Numbered from the stretch's first letter, positions 1 through 10,136 are shown. The stretch is DNA of 64,000 nt from Massilia cavernae (GCF_003590855.1 NZ_QYUP01000151.1:1-64000), one strand, 5' to 3'. The notes: generated from the letters alone by a model not told the origin. Made by a program: numbers and translations.

Positions 1-180
1 CAGGGAGAAAAGGGGATGAGTCTCGTCATCCCCCACTTCGTCAGCCAATTCGTTAGCCAGCGCATGCACGCGCTGGAAGTCGGCGTCATTCCGGATCGGT
101 CGCAACAGAGCCTGGCTCTGAAGCGTTGTCCAGGCATCGGAAAGCCCGGGCATATCGCGCGATCGATCTGATTGGGTCAT
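1..180 (-). CDS. higA: HigA-type antitoxin, C-terminus outside window
   Basis: Only the first 60 codons lie in the window. The product begins MTQSDRSRDM and continues through a predicted helical stretch with LRPIRNDADF and HALANELADE. This resembles the N-terminal arm of HigA antitoxins, which lies before the helix-turn-helix. The ATG (178-180) follows the higB stop by 2 nt, the usual toxin-first order of higBA operons. By family knowledge HigA neutralises the HigB mRNA interferase and represses its own promoter. The DNA-binding domain is not in view, so the call rests on the N-terminus and the neighbour. Confidence 0.6.
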   Translation of the reverse strand, partial: MTQSDRSRDMPGLSDAWTTLQSQALLRPIRNDADFQRVHALANELADEVGDDETHPLFSL

Positions 181-182
181 TT

Positions 183-475
183 TTATCGGTTTCTCTTCGT
201 CCAGCTATTGTACTCAGCGTGGGCTCCGACGAATCGGACGAATGCTCGCTGAGTATTGTAGTGGATATGTAAAACTACTCGATATTCATTGCCGCCGACA
301 TTAAATACCGTGTACTTCGGGGGACATAATCGGCAGTGGCAAACGTTTTCTTTAGTTCGTTCAAATCGGTGGCTGCACAAGATTTGAAGACTTTATACCA
401 GGCTTGCAGCACACGCTGGGATTCGGGATGTTTAGACCAGAACTGGGTCAGGGCAGTTTCCGCTGTGAGTCGCAT
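183..475 (-). pseudogene. higB: HigB-type toxin, single-base frameshift
   Basis: Two overlapping frames together make one HigB/RelE-fold toxin of about 97 residues. The first frame starts MRLTAETALTQFW and runs to ADYVP. The second continues KYTVFNVGGNEYR, then VVLHIHYN and AFVRFVGAHAEY, the conserved HigB core and C-terminus. The frames would fuse if the run of five G on the + strand at 319-323 had six. HigB toxins cleave ribosome-bound mRNA. As written the protein stops after a short out-of-frame tail, so it would be inactive unless the indel is a sequence error. ATG 475 is preferred to GTG 487 because family members start at MR. Confidence 0.7.
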
Positions 476-579
476 ATCTTCTTTCACGGGTTAACGCATG
501 TTTATACATAGGCTCTCCGAAGAAACAATATCAATAAAGATATTAAATAAGATGTTGCGCTAAGGGCAACGATGTACAA

Positions 580-628
580 GGACTCTACGACGCAAGTCCA
601 TTATATACGCGTTTCGCGAAGTTCGCAA
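580..628 (-). promoter_or_regulatory. Promoter of higBA with inverted repeat at the start site
   Basis: On the minus strand a TTGCGA -35 (628-623), a 17-nt spacer and a perfect TATAAT -10 (605-600) direct transcription toward higB, about 120 nt downstream. Just after the -10 lies an inverted repeat GGACT-N10-AGTCC (599-580), placed where an autorepressor such as HigA could bind. The promoter elements are seen directly; the operator role is inferred. Confidence 0.6.
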
Positions 629-676
629 GATGCGAATACTTGAGACAGGGCGACCGCCAGACAGCGGCCGTTTACG

Positions 677-714
677 AAAAAAAGCCGCCAGGGCTTTCAC
701 CCTGGCGGCTTTTT
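677..714 (-). terminator. Intrinsic terminator after pnp
   Basis: A perfect 11-bp stem (683-693 with 700-710, AGCCGCCAGGG arms) and a 6-nt loop are followed on the minus strand by a run of T. It lies about 25 nt past the pnp stop codon. Confidence 0.85.
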
Positions 715-735
715 CACGGGCCGAAGCCTATGCGA

Positions 736-2862
736 TTACTGTGCGGCTGGCGCTTCAACACCTTCGGCAGCTTTCATCGACAGCTTCAGACGGCCGCGGT
801 CGTCGGTCTCGAGGACCTTGACGCGAACCTGCTGGCCTTCTTTCAGGTAGTCGGCAACCGCGTTCACACGCTCGTTGGCGATCTGCGAGATGTGCAGCAG
901 GCCGTCCTTGCCTGGCATGACCTGGACGATCGCGCCGAAGTCCAGCAGCTTCAGTACCACGCCGTCGTAGGTCTTGCCTACTTCGACCGATGCGGTCAGT
1001 TCTTCGATGCGGCGCTTGGCTTCCTGGCCGGCAGCTGCATCCACCGAAGCGATGGTCACAACGCCTTCGTCGCTGATGTCGATCTGGGTGCCGGTCTCTT
1101 CGGTCAGCGCGCGGATGACTGCGCCGCCCTTGCCGATCACGTCACGGATCTTCTCTGGATTGATCTTGATGGTGATCAGGCGTGGTGCGAAGTCCGACAG
1201 TTCGGTCTTCACGTGCGGCATTGCCTTCTGCATTTCACCCAGGATGTGCTGGCGGCCTTCCTTGGCTTGCGCCAGTGCCACTTGCATGATTTCCTTGGTG
1301 ATGCCCATGATCTTGATGTCCATCTGCAGCGCGGTAATGCCGTTGGCAGTACCAGCAACCTTGAAGTCCATGTCGCCCAGGTGGTCTTCGTCGCCCAGGA
1401 TGTCCGACAGAACTGCGAACTTGCCGCCTTCCTTGATCAGGCCCATCGCGATGCCGGCGACGTGCGCCTTCATCGGAACGCCGGCGTCCATCAGTGCCAG
1501 GCAGCCGCCGCAGACCGAAGCCATCGACGACGAACCGTTCGATTCGGTGATTTCCGAAACGAGGCGCACCGAGTAGCTGAACTCTTCAGGCGATGGCAGC
1601 GCTGCAACCAGTGCACGCTTGGCCAGGCGGCCGTGGCCGATTTCGCGGCGCTTCGGGGTGCCTACACGGCCGGTTTCGCCGGTGGCGAACGGAGGCATGT
1701 TGTAGTGCATCATGAAGTCGTCGGTGTACTCGCCCATCAGCGCGTCGATCTTCTGGCTGTCGCGTGCGGTGCCGAGGGTGGCAACCACCAGCGCCTGGGT
1801 TTCGCCGCGGGTGAACAGCGCCGAACCGTGGGTGCGTGGCAGCACGCTGGTGCGGATCGCGATCGGACGCACGGTGCGGGTGTCGCGGCCGTCGATGCGT
1901 GGCTCGCCGTTCAGGATTTGCGAACGCACGACCTTGGCTTCGATGTCGAACAGGACGTTGCCTACGTCGACGTTGTCGGCTGCAGGTACACCGCTCGCTT
2001 CAGCGTCAGCCTTCAGTGCCGCGTAAACGTCGGCGAAAGTGGACTTCAACATCGCGGTACGGGCGACTTTGTCCTTGATCTGGTAGGTCTCGTTGATCTT
2101 GGCGTCAGCCAGATCTTTCACGCGGGCGATCAGCGCTTCGTTCTTCGCTGGCGGCGCCCATTCGACTTCCGGCTTGCCGCCGTCGCGTACCAGGTCGTGG
2201 ATCGCGTCGATGACAGCTTTCATCTGGTCGTGGCCGTAGACAACCGCGCCCAGCATGATTTCTTCGGACAGCTGCTTGGCTTCGGATTCGACCATCAGCA
2301 CTGCGGTTTCGGTACCGGCGACAACCAGGTCCATTTCCGAGGTCTTCAGCTGGGTGGTGGTCGGGTTCAGGATGTACTGGCCGTTGGCGTAGCCGACGCG
2401 CGCTGCGCCGACCGGGCCGTTGAACGGCACGCCGGAAACGGACAGGGCTGCGGAGGCGCCGATCATGGCGGCGATGTCAGGGTCGATCTCGGGATTGACG
2501 GACAGGACATGGATGATGACCTGGACTTCGTTCAGGTAGCCTTCCGGGAACAGCGGGCGGATCGGACGATCGATCAGGCGCGAGGTCAGGGTTTCTTTTT
2601 CGGATGGACGGCCTTCGCGTTTGAAGAAGCCGCCTGGGATTTTACCGGCTGCGTAAGTTTTCTCGACGTAGTCGACGGTCAGCGGGAAGAAGTCCTGGCC
2701 TGGCTTGGCATCCTTGCGCGCGACAACGGTTGCCAGCACGACCGTGTCTTCGATCGACACCAGTACGGCTCCGGACGCTTGACGGGCGATTTCGCCGGTT
2801 TCCAGGGTGACGGTGTGTTGGCCGTACTGGAAGGTTTTGGTAACTTTATTGAACTGTAACAT
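736..2862 (-). CDS. pnp: Polyribonucleotide nucleotidyltransferase (PNPase)
   Basis: A 708-residue protein of normal PNPase length. It degrades RNA 3' to 5' by phosphorolysis and takes part in mRNA turnover and degradosome-type complexes in the cytoplasm. Two RNase PH-like cores (about 10-230 and 320-540, with [12 protein letters not shown] and [17 protein letters not shown]) precede a KH domain with [15 protein letters not shown] near residue 563. A C-terminal S1 domain ([15 protein letters not shown] ... GLLHISQI) follows. The start has AGAAAGGGAA upstream. It lies downstream of rpsO in the classic rpsO-pnp order, with a terminator-like hairpin between them. Confidence 0.98.
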   Translation of the reverse strand: MLQFNKVTKTFQYGQHTVTLETGEIARQASGAVLVSIEDTVVLATVVARKDAKPGQDFFPLTVDYVEKTYAAGKIPGGFFKREGRPSEKETLTSRLIDRPIRPLFPEGYLNEVQVIIHVLSVNPEIDPDIAAMIGASAALSVSGVPFNGPVGAARVGYANGQYILNPTTTQLKTSEMDLVVAGTETAVLMVESEAKQLSEEIMLGAVVYGHDQMKAVIDAIHDLVRDGGKPEVEWAPPAKNEALIARVKDLADAKINETYQIKDKVARTAMLKSTFADVYAALKADAEASGVPAADNVDVGNVLFDIEAKVVRSQILNGEPRIDGRDTRTVRPIAIRTSVLPRTHGSALFTRGETQALVVATLGTARDSQKIDALMGEYTDDFMMHYNMPPFATGETGRVGTPKRREIGHGRLAKRALVAALPSPEEFSYSVRLVSEITESNGSSSMASVCGGCLALMDAGVPMKAHVAGIAMGLIKEGGKFAVLSDILGDEDHLGDMDFKVAGTANGITALQMDIKIMGITKEIMQVALAQAKEGRQHILGEMQKAMPHVKTELSDFAPRLITIKINPEKIRDVIGKGGAVIRALTEETGTQIDISDEGVVTIASVDAAAGQEAKRRIEELTASVEVGKTYDGVVLKLLDFGAIVQVMPGKDGLLHISQIANERVNAVADYLKEGQQVRVKVLETDDRGRLKLSMKAAEGVEAPAAQ

Positions 2863-2984
2863 GGGTATTTCCCTTTCTATTTGCCGACAGATTTTCAGGA
2901 GCTGTCGTTCACCTCACCACAGACGGCCTGGACGGCCGCCTTTACTGCTGATTACTGCGGAAAACTGTTTTTTACTACCCTGCA

Positions 2985-3024
2985 AATGAAAAATGCCTGC
3001 GGCAGCGAACTGACGCAGGCATTT
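2985..3024 (-). terminator. Terminator or attenuator between rpsO and pnp
   Basis: An 11-bp stem (AAATGCCTGCG, 2991-3001 with 3014-3024) is followed on the minus strand by TTTTTCATTT. It sits 25 nt after rpsO. In related operons a partial terminator here lets some transcripts read into pnp. The length of read-through cannot be judged from sequence. Confidence 0.75.
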
Positions 3025-3048
3025 CCCTTAAATCGTATGCCGCAAAAA

Positions 3049-3318
3049 TTATTTGCGCAGACCGAGCTTGGCGATCAGGTCGCGGTAGCGGCCCAGATCC
3101 TTCGACTTCAGGTAGGACAGCAGGCTCTTACGACGGTTGACCATCATGATCAGGCCGCGGCGGGAGTGGTGGTCCTTCTGGTGAGCCTTGAAGTGGCCGT
3201 TCAGTTCGTTGATGCGTGCGGTCAGCAGTGCAACCTGAACTTCCGGGGAGCCGGTGTCGTTTTGGCCACGTGCGTTATCCGCGATGATCGCGGCTTTGTT
3301 GATGTTTTCTACGGACAT
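3049..3318 (-). CDS. rpsO: 30S ribosomal protein S15
   Basis: An 89-residue S15, full length, starting [16 protein letters not shown] and ending [10 protein letters not shown]15 binds 16S rRNA early in 30S assembly. The conserved [15 protein letters not shown] and HHSRRGL segments are present. The internal ATG at 3318 is chosen because the family starts MSV and AAGGTAAC lies 5 nt upstream; an upstream in-frame ATG would add 15 unrelated residues. Confidence 0.98.
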   Translation of the reverse strand: MSVENINKAAIIADNARGQNDTGSPEVQVALLTARINELNGHFKAHQKDHHSRRGLIMMVNRRKSLLSYLKSKDLGRYRDLIAKLGLRK

Positions 3319-3496
3319 GATGTTACCTTTCACATGCGGTGCAAGAGTCGGAACCCAGCGCACCGTGAACTACGATTGATAAAGCTGACCAAACGGCCAG
3401 ACCCGCGAGTATATGTCAAAACGGTTCGTGCGGCCAGTGTTCAATGCGATTGAGTGGCGCATCATGGGCATATTCCCGGCCAGAGGAGTGGCTTTT

Positions 3497-3997
3497 ATGC
3501 TAAAAATTATCAGATTACTCATGATTTTCGGCGCCATCGCGCTGGCCGGCTGCGCCGCGATGATGCGTACACCGCCAGCGATTGGCGACACGGTGGACGT
3601 GGTCCAGGCCAAATTCGGGCAGCCGACGGCAGTCTACCCGACTGCGGATGGCCGGGTGCTGGAGTACGCAATCGGTCCGATGGGCCAGTACACCTGGATG
3701 GCAACGATCGGCCCGGATGGGCGCATGACGACGTTCGAACAGGTGCTGACTGGCGAAAAATTCGCCACACTCAAGATCGGCAAGGCCACACACGGCGACG
3801 TGCTGTGCGCTATCGGCCGGCCGGCGGAGATGTCCTACCTGTCACTGCCCGACCTGGAGGTATGGTCCTACCGCTACAAGGAAGCCGGCGTGTGGAACTC
3901 GATGATGCACGTGCACTTCGACCGCAATGGCGTGCTGAAGATGATGCAGAGCGGACCCGACCCGATGTACGAGGAACGCAGGTTCTTCATGGACTAG
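3497..3997 (+). CDS. Putative outer-membrane lipoprotein, BamE/SmpA-like fold
   Basis: A 166-residue protein with a lipoprotein signal peptide: a hydrophobic stretch then AIALAGC, giving lipidated Cys19. The mature part has a repeated pattern (GDTVDVVQAKFGQPTAVY and GDVLCAIGRPAEMSYL), each followed by strands. This helix-turn-strand arrangement is typical of BamE/OmlA-like domains, which act as small outer-membrane scaffolds. The start at 3497 has AGAGGAG 7 nt upstream; longer versions would bury the signal peptide. It converges on the patatin gene with a 24-nt gap. Function beyond envelope lipoprotein is not known. Confidence 0.8.
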   Translation: MLKIIRLLMIFGAIALAGCAAMMRTPPAIGDTVDVVQAKFGQPTAVYPTADGRVLEYAIGPMGQYTWMATIGPDGRMTTFEQVLTGEKFATLKIGKATHGDVLCAIGRPAEMSYLSLPDLEVWSYRYKEAGVWNSMMHVHFDRNGVLKMMQSGPDPMYEERRFFMD

Positions 3998-4021
3998 GAA
4001 GGGACAGCATGCAGCACGGGA

Positions 4022-4996
4022 TCAAGCCGAAGCTGACCACGTGCCCGGCCGGCGAACAGCCTGCCACCGCGCAGGACTGGGACGCGAAGCTGCCTTGAGC
4101 GCCGCGCGCGCGGCCTCGTAGCCTGCCAGGATTGCGCCTTCCTGTTCATCTTTGGCCGATATCCCCGGCCCACGAACAGCTGGCGCAATCAAAACGTCGG
4201 CTTCCGCCATTTCATGCTTCGCCACCAGGCAGCTCTGTGCATGCATGACGCGGTGAATGACCGAAGGCGCGGCAAGCCCCTCGGAACGGGGGCCATGGCA
4301 GAAAATGTCCACTGCTATGACGTAGTCGGCTCCCATCGCCCGCGCGAACCGCACAGGCACCAGGCTCGTTATACCGCCGTCGACAAGGTGCCCCTTCTTG
4401 TATGGCACCGGCACAGTGACGCCCGGAACCGCCGCCGATGCCTGGATCGCACTTCCCGCCGAACCCGTATCGAGCAGGACGGCCTGCGCTGTTTCCAGGT
4501 CGGTCGCCACGGCGCCAAAGCGCAGCGGGAATTTCTCGATCGGGACGCTGGAGGTTACCGTATCCACCCAGTTGGCCAGGCTTTTGCCGCGCATGATACC
4601 GCCCGCACTGACCGTCAAGTCCACCAGCGACGACAACTTGACGTCGCGCGCGGCGGATTCGATCCGCGCCGGCGCCATGCCGCTGGCGTACGCGGCGCCG
4701 ACGACAGCGCCGGCCGATGTGCCGACGACGATGTCGGGCTTGATGCCCGCCTCCTCCAATGCGCGCAGCACGCCGATATGCGCAAAGCCGCGCAGGCCTC
4801 CCCCACCCAGCACCAGCGCAACAGTCTGGCGCGCTGGCCCATGGGACGCGACCGGAGCCGCGTGCCGCACTTCGGAGATAAGGCGTGGCGACAGTCCGTA
4901 TGGTTCGGTCGCCCGGGTGCTGGCGCATCCCGCGATCACCGCTGCGGCGAGGCCCGCGCCGACCGTCAGGACGTACCGGGTGTTAAATGGTTTCAT
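4022..4996 (-). CDS. Patatin-like phospholipase lipoprotein
   Basis: A 324-residue protein of the patatin/RssA family, predicted to hydrolyse acyl esters of phospholipids. An N-terminal signal ends VIAGC, so Cys24 should be lipidated. The oxyanion motif GGGGLRG is at 64-70, the nucleophile motif GTSAG puts Ser at 94, and the catalytic DGG Asp is at about 206, so the Ser-Asp dyad is complete. The C-terminus is a low-complexity basic tail. The attached lipoprotein signal suggests a periplasm-facing enzyme. Substrate cannot be told. Confidence 0.9.
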   Translation of the reverse strand: MKPFNTRYVLTVGAGLAAAVIAGCASTRATEPYGLSPRLISEVRHAAPVASHGPARQTVALVLGGGGLRGFAHIGVLRALEEAGIKPDIVVGTSAGAVVGAAYASGMAPARIESAARDVKLSSLVDLTVSAGGIMRGKSLANWVDTVTSSVPIEKFPLRFGAVATDLETAQAVLLDTGSAGSAIQASAAVPGVTVPVPYKKGHLVDGGITSLVPVRFARAMGADYVIAVDIFCHGPRSEGLAAPSVIHRVMHAQSCLVAKHEMAEADVLIAPAVRGPGISAKDEQEGAILAGYEAARAALKAASRPSPARWQAVRRPGTWSASA

Positions 4997-5014
4997 GATG
5001 CCCTTCCAATTTCA

Positions 5015-5758
5015 TTACCGGGATTCGGCCAGCGCCACCGCATCGGCGCCCGCCGCAAATCGAAGCCGACCCGTCGTATCGTTAGCGGCACGCCACACAC
5101 CCCCTGCCACGTCGGACTCGGTCGTAACGGCGGTCGGCTGAGCGAACGACGCGAACACGCGCTGCGCGTACGAGGCGTACGCCTCAGGGATCAACCCATC
5201 CATGCGCGAGCCCGTATTGTTCGTGAAGCTCGTGCTCGGGCCGTAGCCAGGTTCGACCAGTTTGACGCTGACGCCAAAGGGCTCAAGTTCGAGTGCTAGC
5301 GATTCCGTGAACCCTTCGATGGCCGTCTTGCTGGCGGTGTAGGCGGCAACCATCGGCATGGGGGCCAGCGTGGCGCTCGAGGTCACGTTCACCACCACGC
5401 CGGACCTGCGCGTCCGGAATAGCGGCAGGACTGCCTGCGTCATCGCCATCGCGCCGAAGGTGTTGGTCTCGAATATCTCGCGCACCGTGGCCATCGGCGT
5501 GGCTTCGAACGCGCCGAACAGGCCGATGCCAGCGTTGTTGACGAGTACGTCGATTGGTCCGCTCTGCGCGAGGGCAGCCGCGATGCTGTCCGGCTTCGTG
5601 ACGTCGAGCGCGAGCACACGCAGGCGTTCCGAGCGCGGCAACAGGTCTTCGCGCGGCGTGCGCATGGTGGCAATGACATTCCATCCTTGCGAGTGGAAGT
5701 GGCGCGCGGTTTCAAGGCCATAGCCGGAAGAGCAGCCTGTGATCAGTACGGTTTTCAT
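5015..5758 (-). CDS. SDR-family oxidoreductase
   Basis: A 247-residue classical short-chain dehydrogenase. The Rossmann motif TGCSSGYG is at residues 7-14, NNAG near 76, the catalytic Ser in NVTSSATLAP, and the YTASK active site near 141. The start MKTVLITGCSS is preferred (AGGGAAATCACC upstream) over a longer in-frame start. It is divergent from an AraC-type regulator gene 102 nt away, which is the usual regulator-target layout. Substrate is unknown. Confidence 0.9.
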   Translation of the reverse strand: MKTVLITGCSSGYGLETARHFHSQGWNVIATMRTPREDLLPRSERLRVLALDVTKPDSIAAALAQSGPIDVLVNNAGIGLFGAFEATPMATVREIFETNTFGAMAMTQAVLPLFRTRRSGVVVNVTSSATLAPMPMVAAYTASKTAIEGFTESLALELEPFGVSVKLVEPGYGPSTSFTNNTGSRMDGLIPEAYASYAQRVFASFAQPTAVTTESDVAGGVWRAANDTTGRLRFAAGADAVALAESR

Positions 5759-5860
5759 GGTGATTTCCCTGGTGGTGGTTGACGATGGATGTAACAATAG
5801 CGGTCGCCAGTCGAACTCACTACAATGGAAAGTCCGAATTTCATTTGCAATCGTCCAGCC

Positions 5861-6805
5861 ATGAGCGATCCACTCTCGCAGGTTATTGCACTGCTCCAGC
5901 CACGCACGGTGTTCGCGAAGTCGATCAGCGGCGCCGGCCGCTGGGGTGTGCGCTACTCAGAATATGGCCAGCCGAGTTTCTGCGCGGTGCTCGAGGGCAG
6001 CTGCCGCCTCGCCGTCGACGGCGAAGAAGCCCTCACGCTCGAAGCAGGCGACTTCGTGCTCCTGCCGGCGACGCCGGGATTTACCATGTCCGGCTTCGAG
6101 CCGGTGGCGCCGGAGCACATTCATCCGAAGCTGGCTCCCGCCCCAACCGGCGAAGTCCGCCACGGCACGCGCGGCGGGCCGCCCGACGTACGCCTGCTGG
6201 GCGGTTACTTCGTCTTCGACTCGCCGGATGCGGCCTTGCTTGTATCGCTGCTGCCGGCGCTGGTGCATGTGCGCGGCACGGAAAGGCTTTCGGTGCTGGT
6301 GCGTCTCGTCGCCGAGGAATCGGCCGAGCAGCGGGCTGGCCGCGAGCTGGTGCTCACGCGCCTTGTGGAAGTGCTGTTGATTGAAGCGTTGCGGGCAACG
6401 GCGGATAAGGACGCGCCGCCCGGGTTGCTGCGTGGACTGGGCGATGAACGGCTGGCGGTGGCGATGCGGCAGATGCATACCGACCCGGCGCACCCTTGGA
6501 CGATGGCGCAGCTTGCGAAGAAGGCCGCGCTTTCGCGCTCGGCGTTCTTCGATCGGTTCACGCGCGCGGTCGGCATGCCGCCGATGGAATACCTGCTTGC
6601 CTGGCGCATGGCGCTGGCGAAGGACCTGCTCCGCCGCCATGACGTCGGGCTGGCCGAGGTGGCCGAACGGGTGGGCTACGGTTCGGCGAGCACGTTCAGC
6701 ACCGCCTTCAGCCGGCACGTGGGCCAGCCGCCGAGCCGCTATGCCCGTCAACCCGGGCGGGGTGGCGGGCAAGAGCTACTGGCCGGTGCTACAGCTGCGG
6801 ATTGA
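5861..6805 (+). CDS. AraC-family transcriptional regulator
   Basis: A 314-residue regulator with an N-terminal cupin-type ligand domain ([16 protein letters not shown] ... [13 protein letters not shown]). Two C-terminal AraC helix-turn-helix motifs follow ([21 protein letters not shown] and [22 protein letters not shown]). Divergent orientation suggests it controls the neighbouring SDR gene. The start is uncertain: MSDPLSQV at 5861 fits the family, but ATG 5825 is also in frame and neither has a good ribosome site. Its last 17 nt overlap the end of leuA on the other strand. Confidence 0.9.
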   Translation: MSDPLSQVIALLQPRTVFAKSISGAGRWGVRYSEYGQPSFCAVLEGSCRLAVDGEEALTLEAGDFVLLPATPGFTMSGFEPVAPEHIHPKLAPAPTGEVRHGTRGGPPDVRLLGGYFVFDSPDAALLVSLLPALVHVRGTERLSVLVRLVAEESAEQRAGRELVLTRLVEVLLIEALRATADKDAPPGLLRGLGDERLAVAMRQMHTDPAHPWTMAQLAKKAALSRSAFFDRFTRAVGMPPMEYLLAWRMALAKDLLRRHDVGLAEVAERVGYGSASTFSTAFSRHVGQPPSRYARQPGRGGGQELLAGATAAD

Positions 6806-8333
6806 CCTTCTCGATCTTCGAGTACAGCTTGTTCAGGCCCGAAAGATAGGCTTTCGCGGACGCCACCACGATATCAGGGTCAGACCCCACGCCGTTGACG
6901 ATTCGTCCGGAACGCGACAGGCGCATCGTCACTTCGCCCTGCGACTGGGTGCCGCCGCTGATCGCGTTAATCGTGAACAGCACCAGCTCGGCGCCGCTCG
7001 CGGCTTTCTTTTCAATCGCGTTGACCATCGCATCGACCGGGCCATCGCCCTCGCCTTCGCAGCTGTACTGTTTGCCGCCCATGGTGAACACGACCTTCGC
7101 ACTCGGCGTCGATCCGGTTTCCGAACGCTGGGCCAGCGACACGAAACGGTAATGCTCGTTCTCGTGCGAATGCTCTTCATCCGATACCAGCGCCATGATG
7201 TCCTCGTCGAAGATCTCGGACTTACGGTCGGCCAGCTCCTTGAAGCGCGCGAATGCGGCGTTGACGTCGTCCTCGGAGGCGAGGTCGATGCCCAGTTCCT
7301 GCAGGCGCTGCTTGAAGGCGTTGCGGCCCGAAAGCTTGCCGAGGACGATCTTGGTGGCTGCCCAGCCCACGTCTTCGGCGCGCATGATCTCGTAGGTCTC
7401 GCGCGCCTTGAGCATGCCGTCCTGGTGGATGCCGGAGGCGTGCGCGAACGCGTTGGCGCCGACCACCGCCTTGTTCGGCTGCACCGCGAAGCCGGTGATC
7501 TGCGACACCATCTTCGACGCCGCCACGATCTGCGTGGTGTCGATGCCCAGTTCCAGCTTGAAGAAGTCGGAGCGGGTACGCACCGCCATCACCACTTCTT
7601 CCAGCGCGGTATTACCGGCGCGTTCGCCTAGGCCGTTGATGGTGCATTCGATCTGGCGCGCACCGCCGATGGTCACGCCGGCCAGCGAGTTGGCGACCGC
7701 GAGGCCAAGGTCGTTGTGGCAGTGGACCGACCAGATGGCCTTGTCCGAATTGGGGATGCGCTCGCGCAGGCGGCGGATGGTTTCGCCGAAGACTTCCGGC
7801 ACCGCGTAGCCGACGGTGTCGGGGAAGTTGATGGTGGTCGCGCCTTCGGCGATGACGCCTTCCAGCACGCGGCACAGGAAGTCCTCTTCCGAGCGGCTGC
7901 CGTCTTCCGGGCTGAACTCGATGTCGTCGGTGTGCTGGCGCGCATAGCGGATCGCGGCCCTGGCCTGTTCGTACACCTGCTCAGGCTCCATGCGCAGCTT
8001 CATTTGCATGTGCAGCGGCGAGGTGGCGATGAAGGTATGGATGCGCTTGCGCGGCGCCGGCAGCAGCGCTTCGGCGGCGCGGGCGATGTCGCGCTCGTTG
8101 GCGCGCGACAGCGAGCAGACGGTGGAGTCCTTGATGACGCTGGCGATGGCGCGGATCGCTTCGAAGTCGCCGGGAGACGCGGCGGCGAAGCCGGCTTCGA
8201 TCACGTCGACGCGCAGGCGTTCGAGCTGGCGCGCGATGCGGACTTTCTCGTCCCGGGTCATCGATGCGCCCGGCGATTGCTCGCCGTCGCGCAGGGTGGT
8301 GTCAAAAATGATGAGGCGGTTCGAGTTCGTCAT
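6789..8333 (-). CDS. leuA: 2-isopropylmalate synthase
   Basis: A 514-residue LeuA that condenses acetyl-CoA with 2-oxoisovalerate in the first committed step of leucine synthesis. The N-terminal catalytic barrel carries [13 protein letters not shown] (residues 10-22) and the metal-binding HCHNDLGLA. The C-terminal LeuA dimer domain, which gives leucine feedback inhibition, is present ([21 protein letters not shown] split around 400-430). GGAG precedes the ATG. It is the last gene of the ilvI-ilvH-ilvC-SIMPL-pssA-leuA row. Confidence 0.97.
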   Translation of the reverse strand: MTNSNRLIIFDTTLRDGEQSPGASMTRDEKVRIARQLERLRVDVIEAGFAAASPGDFEAIRAIASVIKDSTVCSLSRANERDIARAAEALLPAPRKRIHTFIATSPLHMQMKLRMEPEQVYEQARAAIRYARQHTDDIEFSPEDGSRSEEDFLCRVLEGVIAEGATTINFPDTVGYAVPEVFGETIRRLRERIPNSDKAIWSVHCHNDLGLAVANSLAGVTIGGARQIECTINGLGERAGNTALEEVVMAVRTRSDFFKLELGIDTTQIVAASKMVSQITGFAVQPNKAVVGANAFAHASGIHQDGMLKARETYEIMRAEDVGWAATKIVLGKLSGRNAFKQRLQELGIDLASEDDVNAAFARFKELADRKSEIFDEDIMALVSDEEHSHENEHYRFVSLAQRSETGSTPSAKVVFTMGGKQYSCEGEGDGPVDAMVNAIEKKAASGAELVLFTINAISGGTQSQGEVTMRLSRSGRIVNGVGSDPDIVVASAKAYLSGLNKLYSKIEKVNPQL

Positions 8334-8393
8334 GGGGGGCTCCAGATAATGAATGAAACGAGCAGGCGCCCCACCACCGACAAACGTCGAAGG

Positions 8394-9257
8394 TCAGCGG
8401 CGCTCGCTCTGATCGACCGGTTCGTCGGCGGTCTGCACAATGCTCACAGGCTTGCCCTTCGCGAGGCGCCAGAAATACACCGCATAACCCGACAAACCAT
8501 ACAAAACAAAAATAGGCCACAGCACCTTCGGCGGGTCGATCGAGACCAGCGCCAGCGCGAGGGCAATCAGGAACACGACGATGAACGGCACCGATTTACG
8601 GAAGTTCACGTCCTTGAAGCTGTAGTACGGCACGTTGGTCACCATCGTCAGGCCGGCGAACAGCGTGATGGCGAACGACAGCCACGGCATCTGGAATCCG
8701 CTGATCTCGAGGTCCGTCATCATCAGCACGAAACCGGCGACGATGGCGGCGGCGGCGGGGCTTGGCATGCCTTGGAAGAAGCGCTTGTCGACCACTTCGA
8801 TGTTGGTGTTGAAGCGCGCCAGGCGCAGCGCGGCGCCGGCGCAGTAGACGAAGGCGGCGATCCAGCCAAGTTTGCCGAGGCCGCGCAGCGACCATTCGTA
8901 GACCACCAGCGCAGGCGCGGCGCCGAACGAGACCATGTCGGACAGGCTGTCGTACTGGGCGCCGAATTCGGATTGGGTGTTGGTCAGGCGCGCGATGCGG
9001 CCATCGAGGCTGTCGAGCACCATGGCGATGAAGATGGCCCACGCGGCGTAATCGAAACGCTGGTTCATCGCCATGACGATCGCGTAGAAACCGCAGAACA
9101 GCGCCGCCGTGGTGAAGGCGTTGGGCAGCAGGTAGATCCCGCGCGAGCGCACCGGCTGGCCGCTGGCGTCAAATTTCTGGCGGCGGCGGAAACGTGGCAG
9201 TTTCGCGGCCTTGACGCTCGGGGTTCCGGGTTTTCTGCGGCGTGGGAAGGTGGGCAT
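8394..9257 (-). CDS. pssA: CDP-diacylglycerol-serine O-phosphatidyltransferase
   Basis: A 287-residue inner-membrane enzyme making phosphatidylserine from CDP-diacylglycerol and serine. The CDP-alcohol phosphatidyltransferase signature is complete, from DSLDGRIARLTNTQSEFG to QYDSLSD, with all four Asp. About seven to eight hydrophobic segments follow a basic N-terminus (PTFPRRRKPG). The start MPTFPRRRK at 9257 is chosen over an upstream in-frame ATG that adds no family sequence. A pssA between ilvC and leuA is common in Burkholderiales. Confidence 0.95.
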   Translation of the reverse strand: MPTFPRRRKPGTPSVKAAKLPRFRRRQKFDASGQPVRSRGIYLLPNAFTTAALFCGFYAIVMAMNQRFDYAAWAIFIAMVLDSLDGRIARLTNTQSEFGAQYDSLSDMVSFGAAPALVVYEWSLRGLGKLGWIAAFVYCAGAALRLARFNTNIEVVDKRFFQGMPSPAAAAIVAGFVLMMTDLEISGFQMPWLSFAITLFAGLTMVTNVPYYSFKDVNFRKSVPFIVVFLIALALALVSIDPPKVLWPIFVLYGLSGYAVYFWRLAKGKPVSIVQTADEPVDQSERR

Positions 9258-9343
9258 GGTTTTCCGTTTCAAGTGATTTTTGTCGCTCGTGCGGCCGCGC
9301 CCGTGTGGGACGCGGCTGTGCCCGGGTTGGCCGGGCCACACTT

Positions 9344-9372
9344 ATTATAGTGGCCGGGCCCGCATCTTAGCG
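9344..9372 (-). promoter_or_regulatory. Possible pssA promoter
   Basis: A perfect TATAAT lies on the minus strand at 9349-9344, about 87 nt before the pssA start. The -35 position (9372-9367, CGCTAA) matches poorly. The -10 is framed by GGCCAC/GTGGCC arms that could form a hairpin. Confidence 0.35.
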
Positions 9373-9383
9373 AACAGAGACTC

Positions 9384-10136
9384 TTACTTGAACTTCACCT
9401 TTCCTACGAGACGCATTTGCAGCGTGGTTTCGCCCGGCTCGAAGCTGGGCTCGGGTACCTGGGCGGTATCGGCAGCCATCCGCGACTTCATCATGGGCGC
9501 GGCGGCCATTTCGGCGCGCTGGCCATCGGCATAGTTGCCGGAACCTTCGAAGTCGACCGTGTCGAGCACCGCGTCGGACGGGCTGCGGCCCATCGCGCCG
9601 GCGATCGAGACGATGCGTTCGTTCAGGTTTTTATAGGTGACGGCGATGCGCTGGTCGTCCAGCTTTTTGGTCGTGGCCGGCGACAGGCCGAAATTCAGGC
9701 CGTTCAGGCCCAGCAGCTTCTGGGCGGCGGCCGTGGTTTTCGGCAGGCCGGCCAGGTTGCTTGTCTTTACTTCGAGGTACTGCCCTACGCGCCAGCCGAT
9801 CGGCTTGGGCTGCTGGCGTGGCATGGTGCCGTCCGGCAATGGACGCACATCAGGATAGATCGGGTAGGTGTAGTAACCGAAGGTTTTCAGTTTGGCCTGC
9901 GGGTCTTCCTTGCGGATGATCGCGGTGCCGTCTTTCATTTTCTGGTTGACGCGCGATGCCGCGGCGGTCTTGTCCTTGTCCTGCTCTTCGATCATGAAGT
10001 GGGCAGTGGCCTCGTCGTTCGGGTGGGTGACTTCGCCGAAGGCGGGGACGATGACCATGGTTCCTGCGGTCGACTGGGCGTTGGCCTGGGCGGCGACTGC
10101 GAGGGTGGCAAGGACGGCGATGGTTTTGAGCGACAT
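9384..10136 (-). CDS. SIMPL (DUF541) domain periplasmic protein
   Basis: A 250-residue secreted protein with a cleavable signal peptide (MSLKTIAVLATLAVAAQANAQ). The body matches the SIMPL/DUF541 family: an early beta strand run (GTMVIVPAFGEVTHPNDEA), a central SRVNQKMKDGTAIIRK helix, and a terminal TTLQMRLVGKVKF strand. Related proteins are periplasmic or outer-membrane associated and poorly understood. GGAG lies 8 nt before ATG 10136; the longer frame upstream is not plausible as a secretion signal. It sits between ilvC and pssA, but with a 327-nt gap to ilvC it is probably its own unit. Confidence 0.85.
   Translation of the reverse strand: MSLKTIAVLATLAVAAQANAQSTAGTMVIVPAFGEVTHPNDEATAHFMIEEQDKDKTAAASRVNQKMKDGTAIIRKEDPQAKLKTFGYYTYPIYPDVRPLPDGTMPRQQPKPIGWRVGQYLEVKTSNLAGLPKTTAAAQKLLGLNGLNFGLSPATTKKLDDQRIAVTYKNLNERIVSIAGAMGRSPSDAVLDTVDFEGSGNYADGQRAEMAAAPMMKSRMAADTAQVPEPSFEPGETTLQMRLVGKVKFK

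Noticed and set aside
640-2859. 739-codon open frame on the + strand
   Set aside because: It is the antisense shadow of pnp, with no recognisable domain; long antisense frames are common at this GC content.
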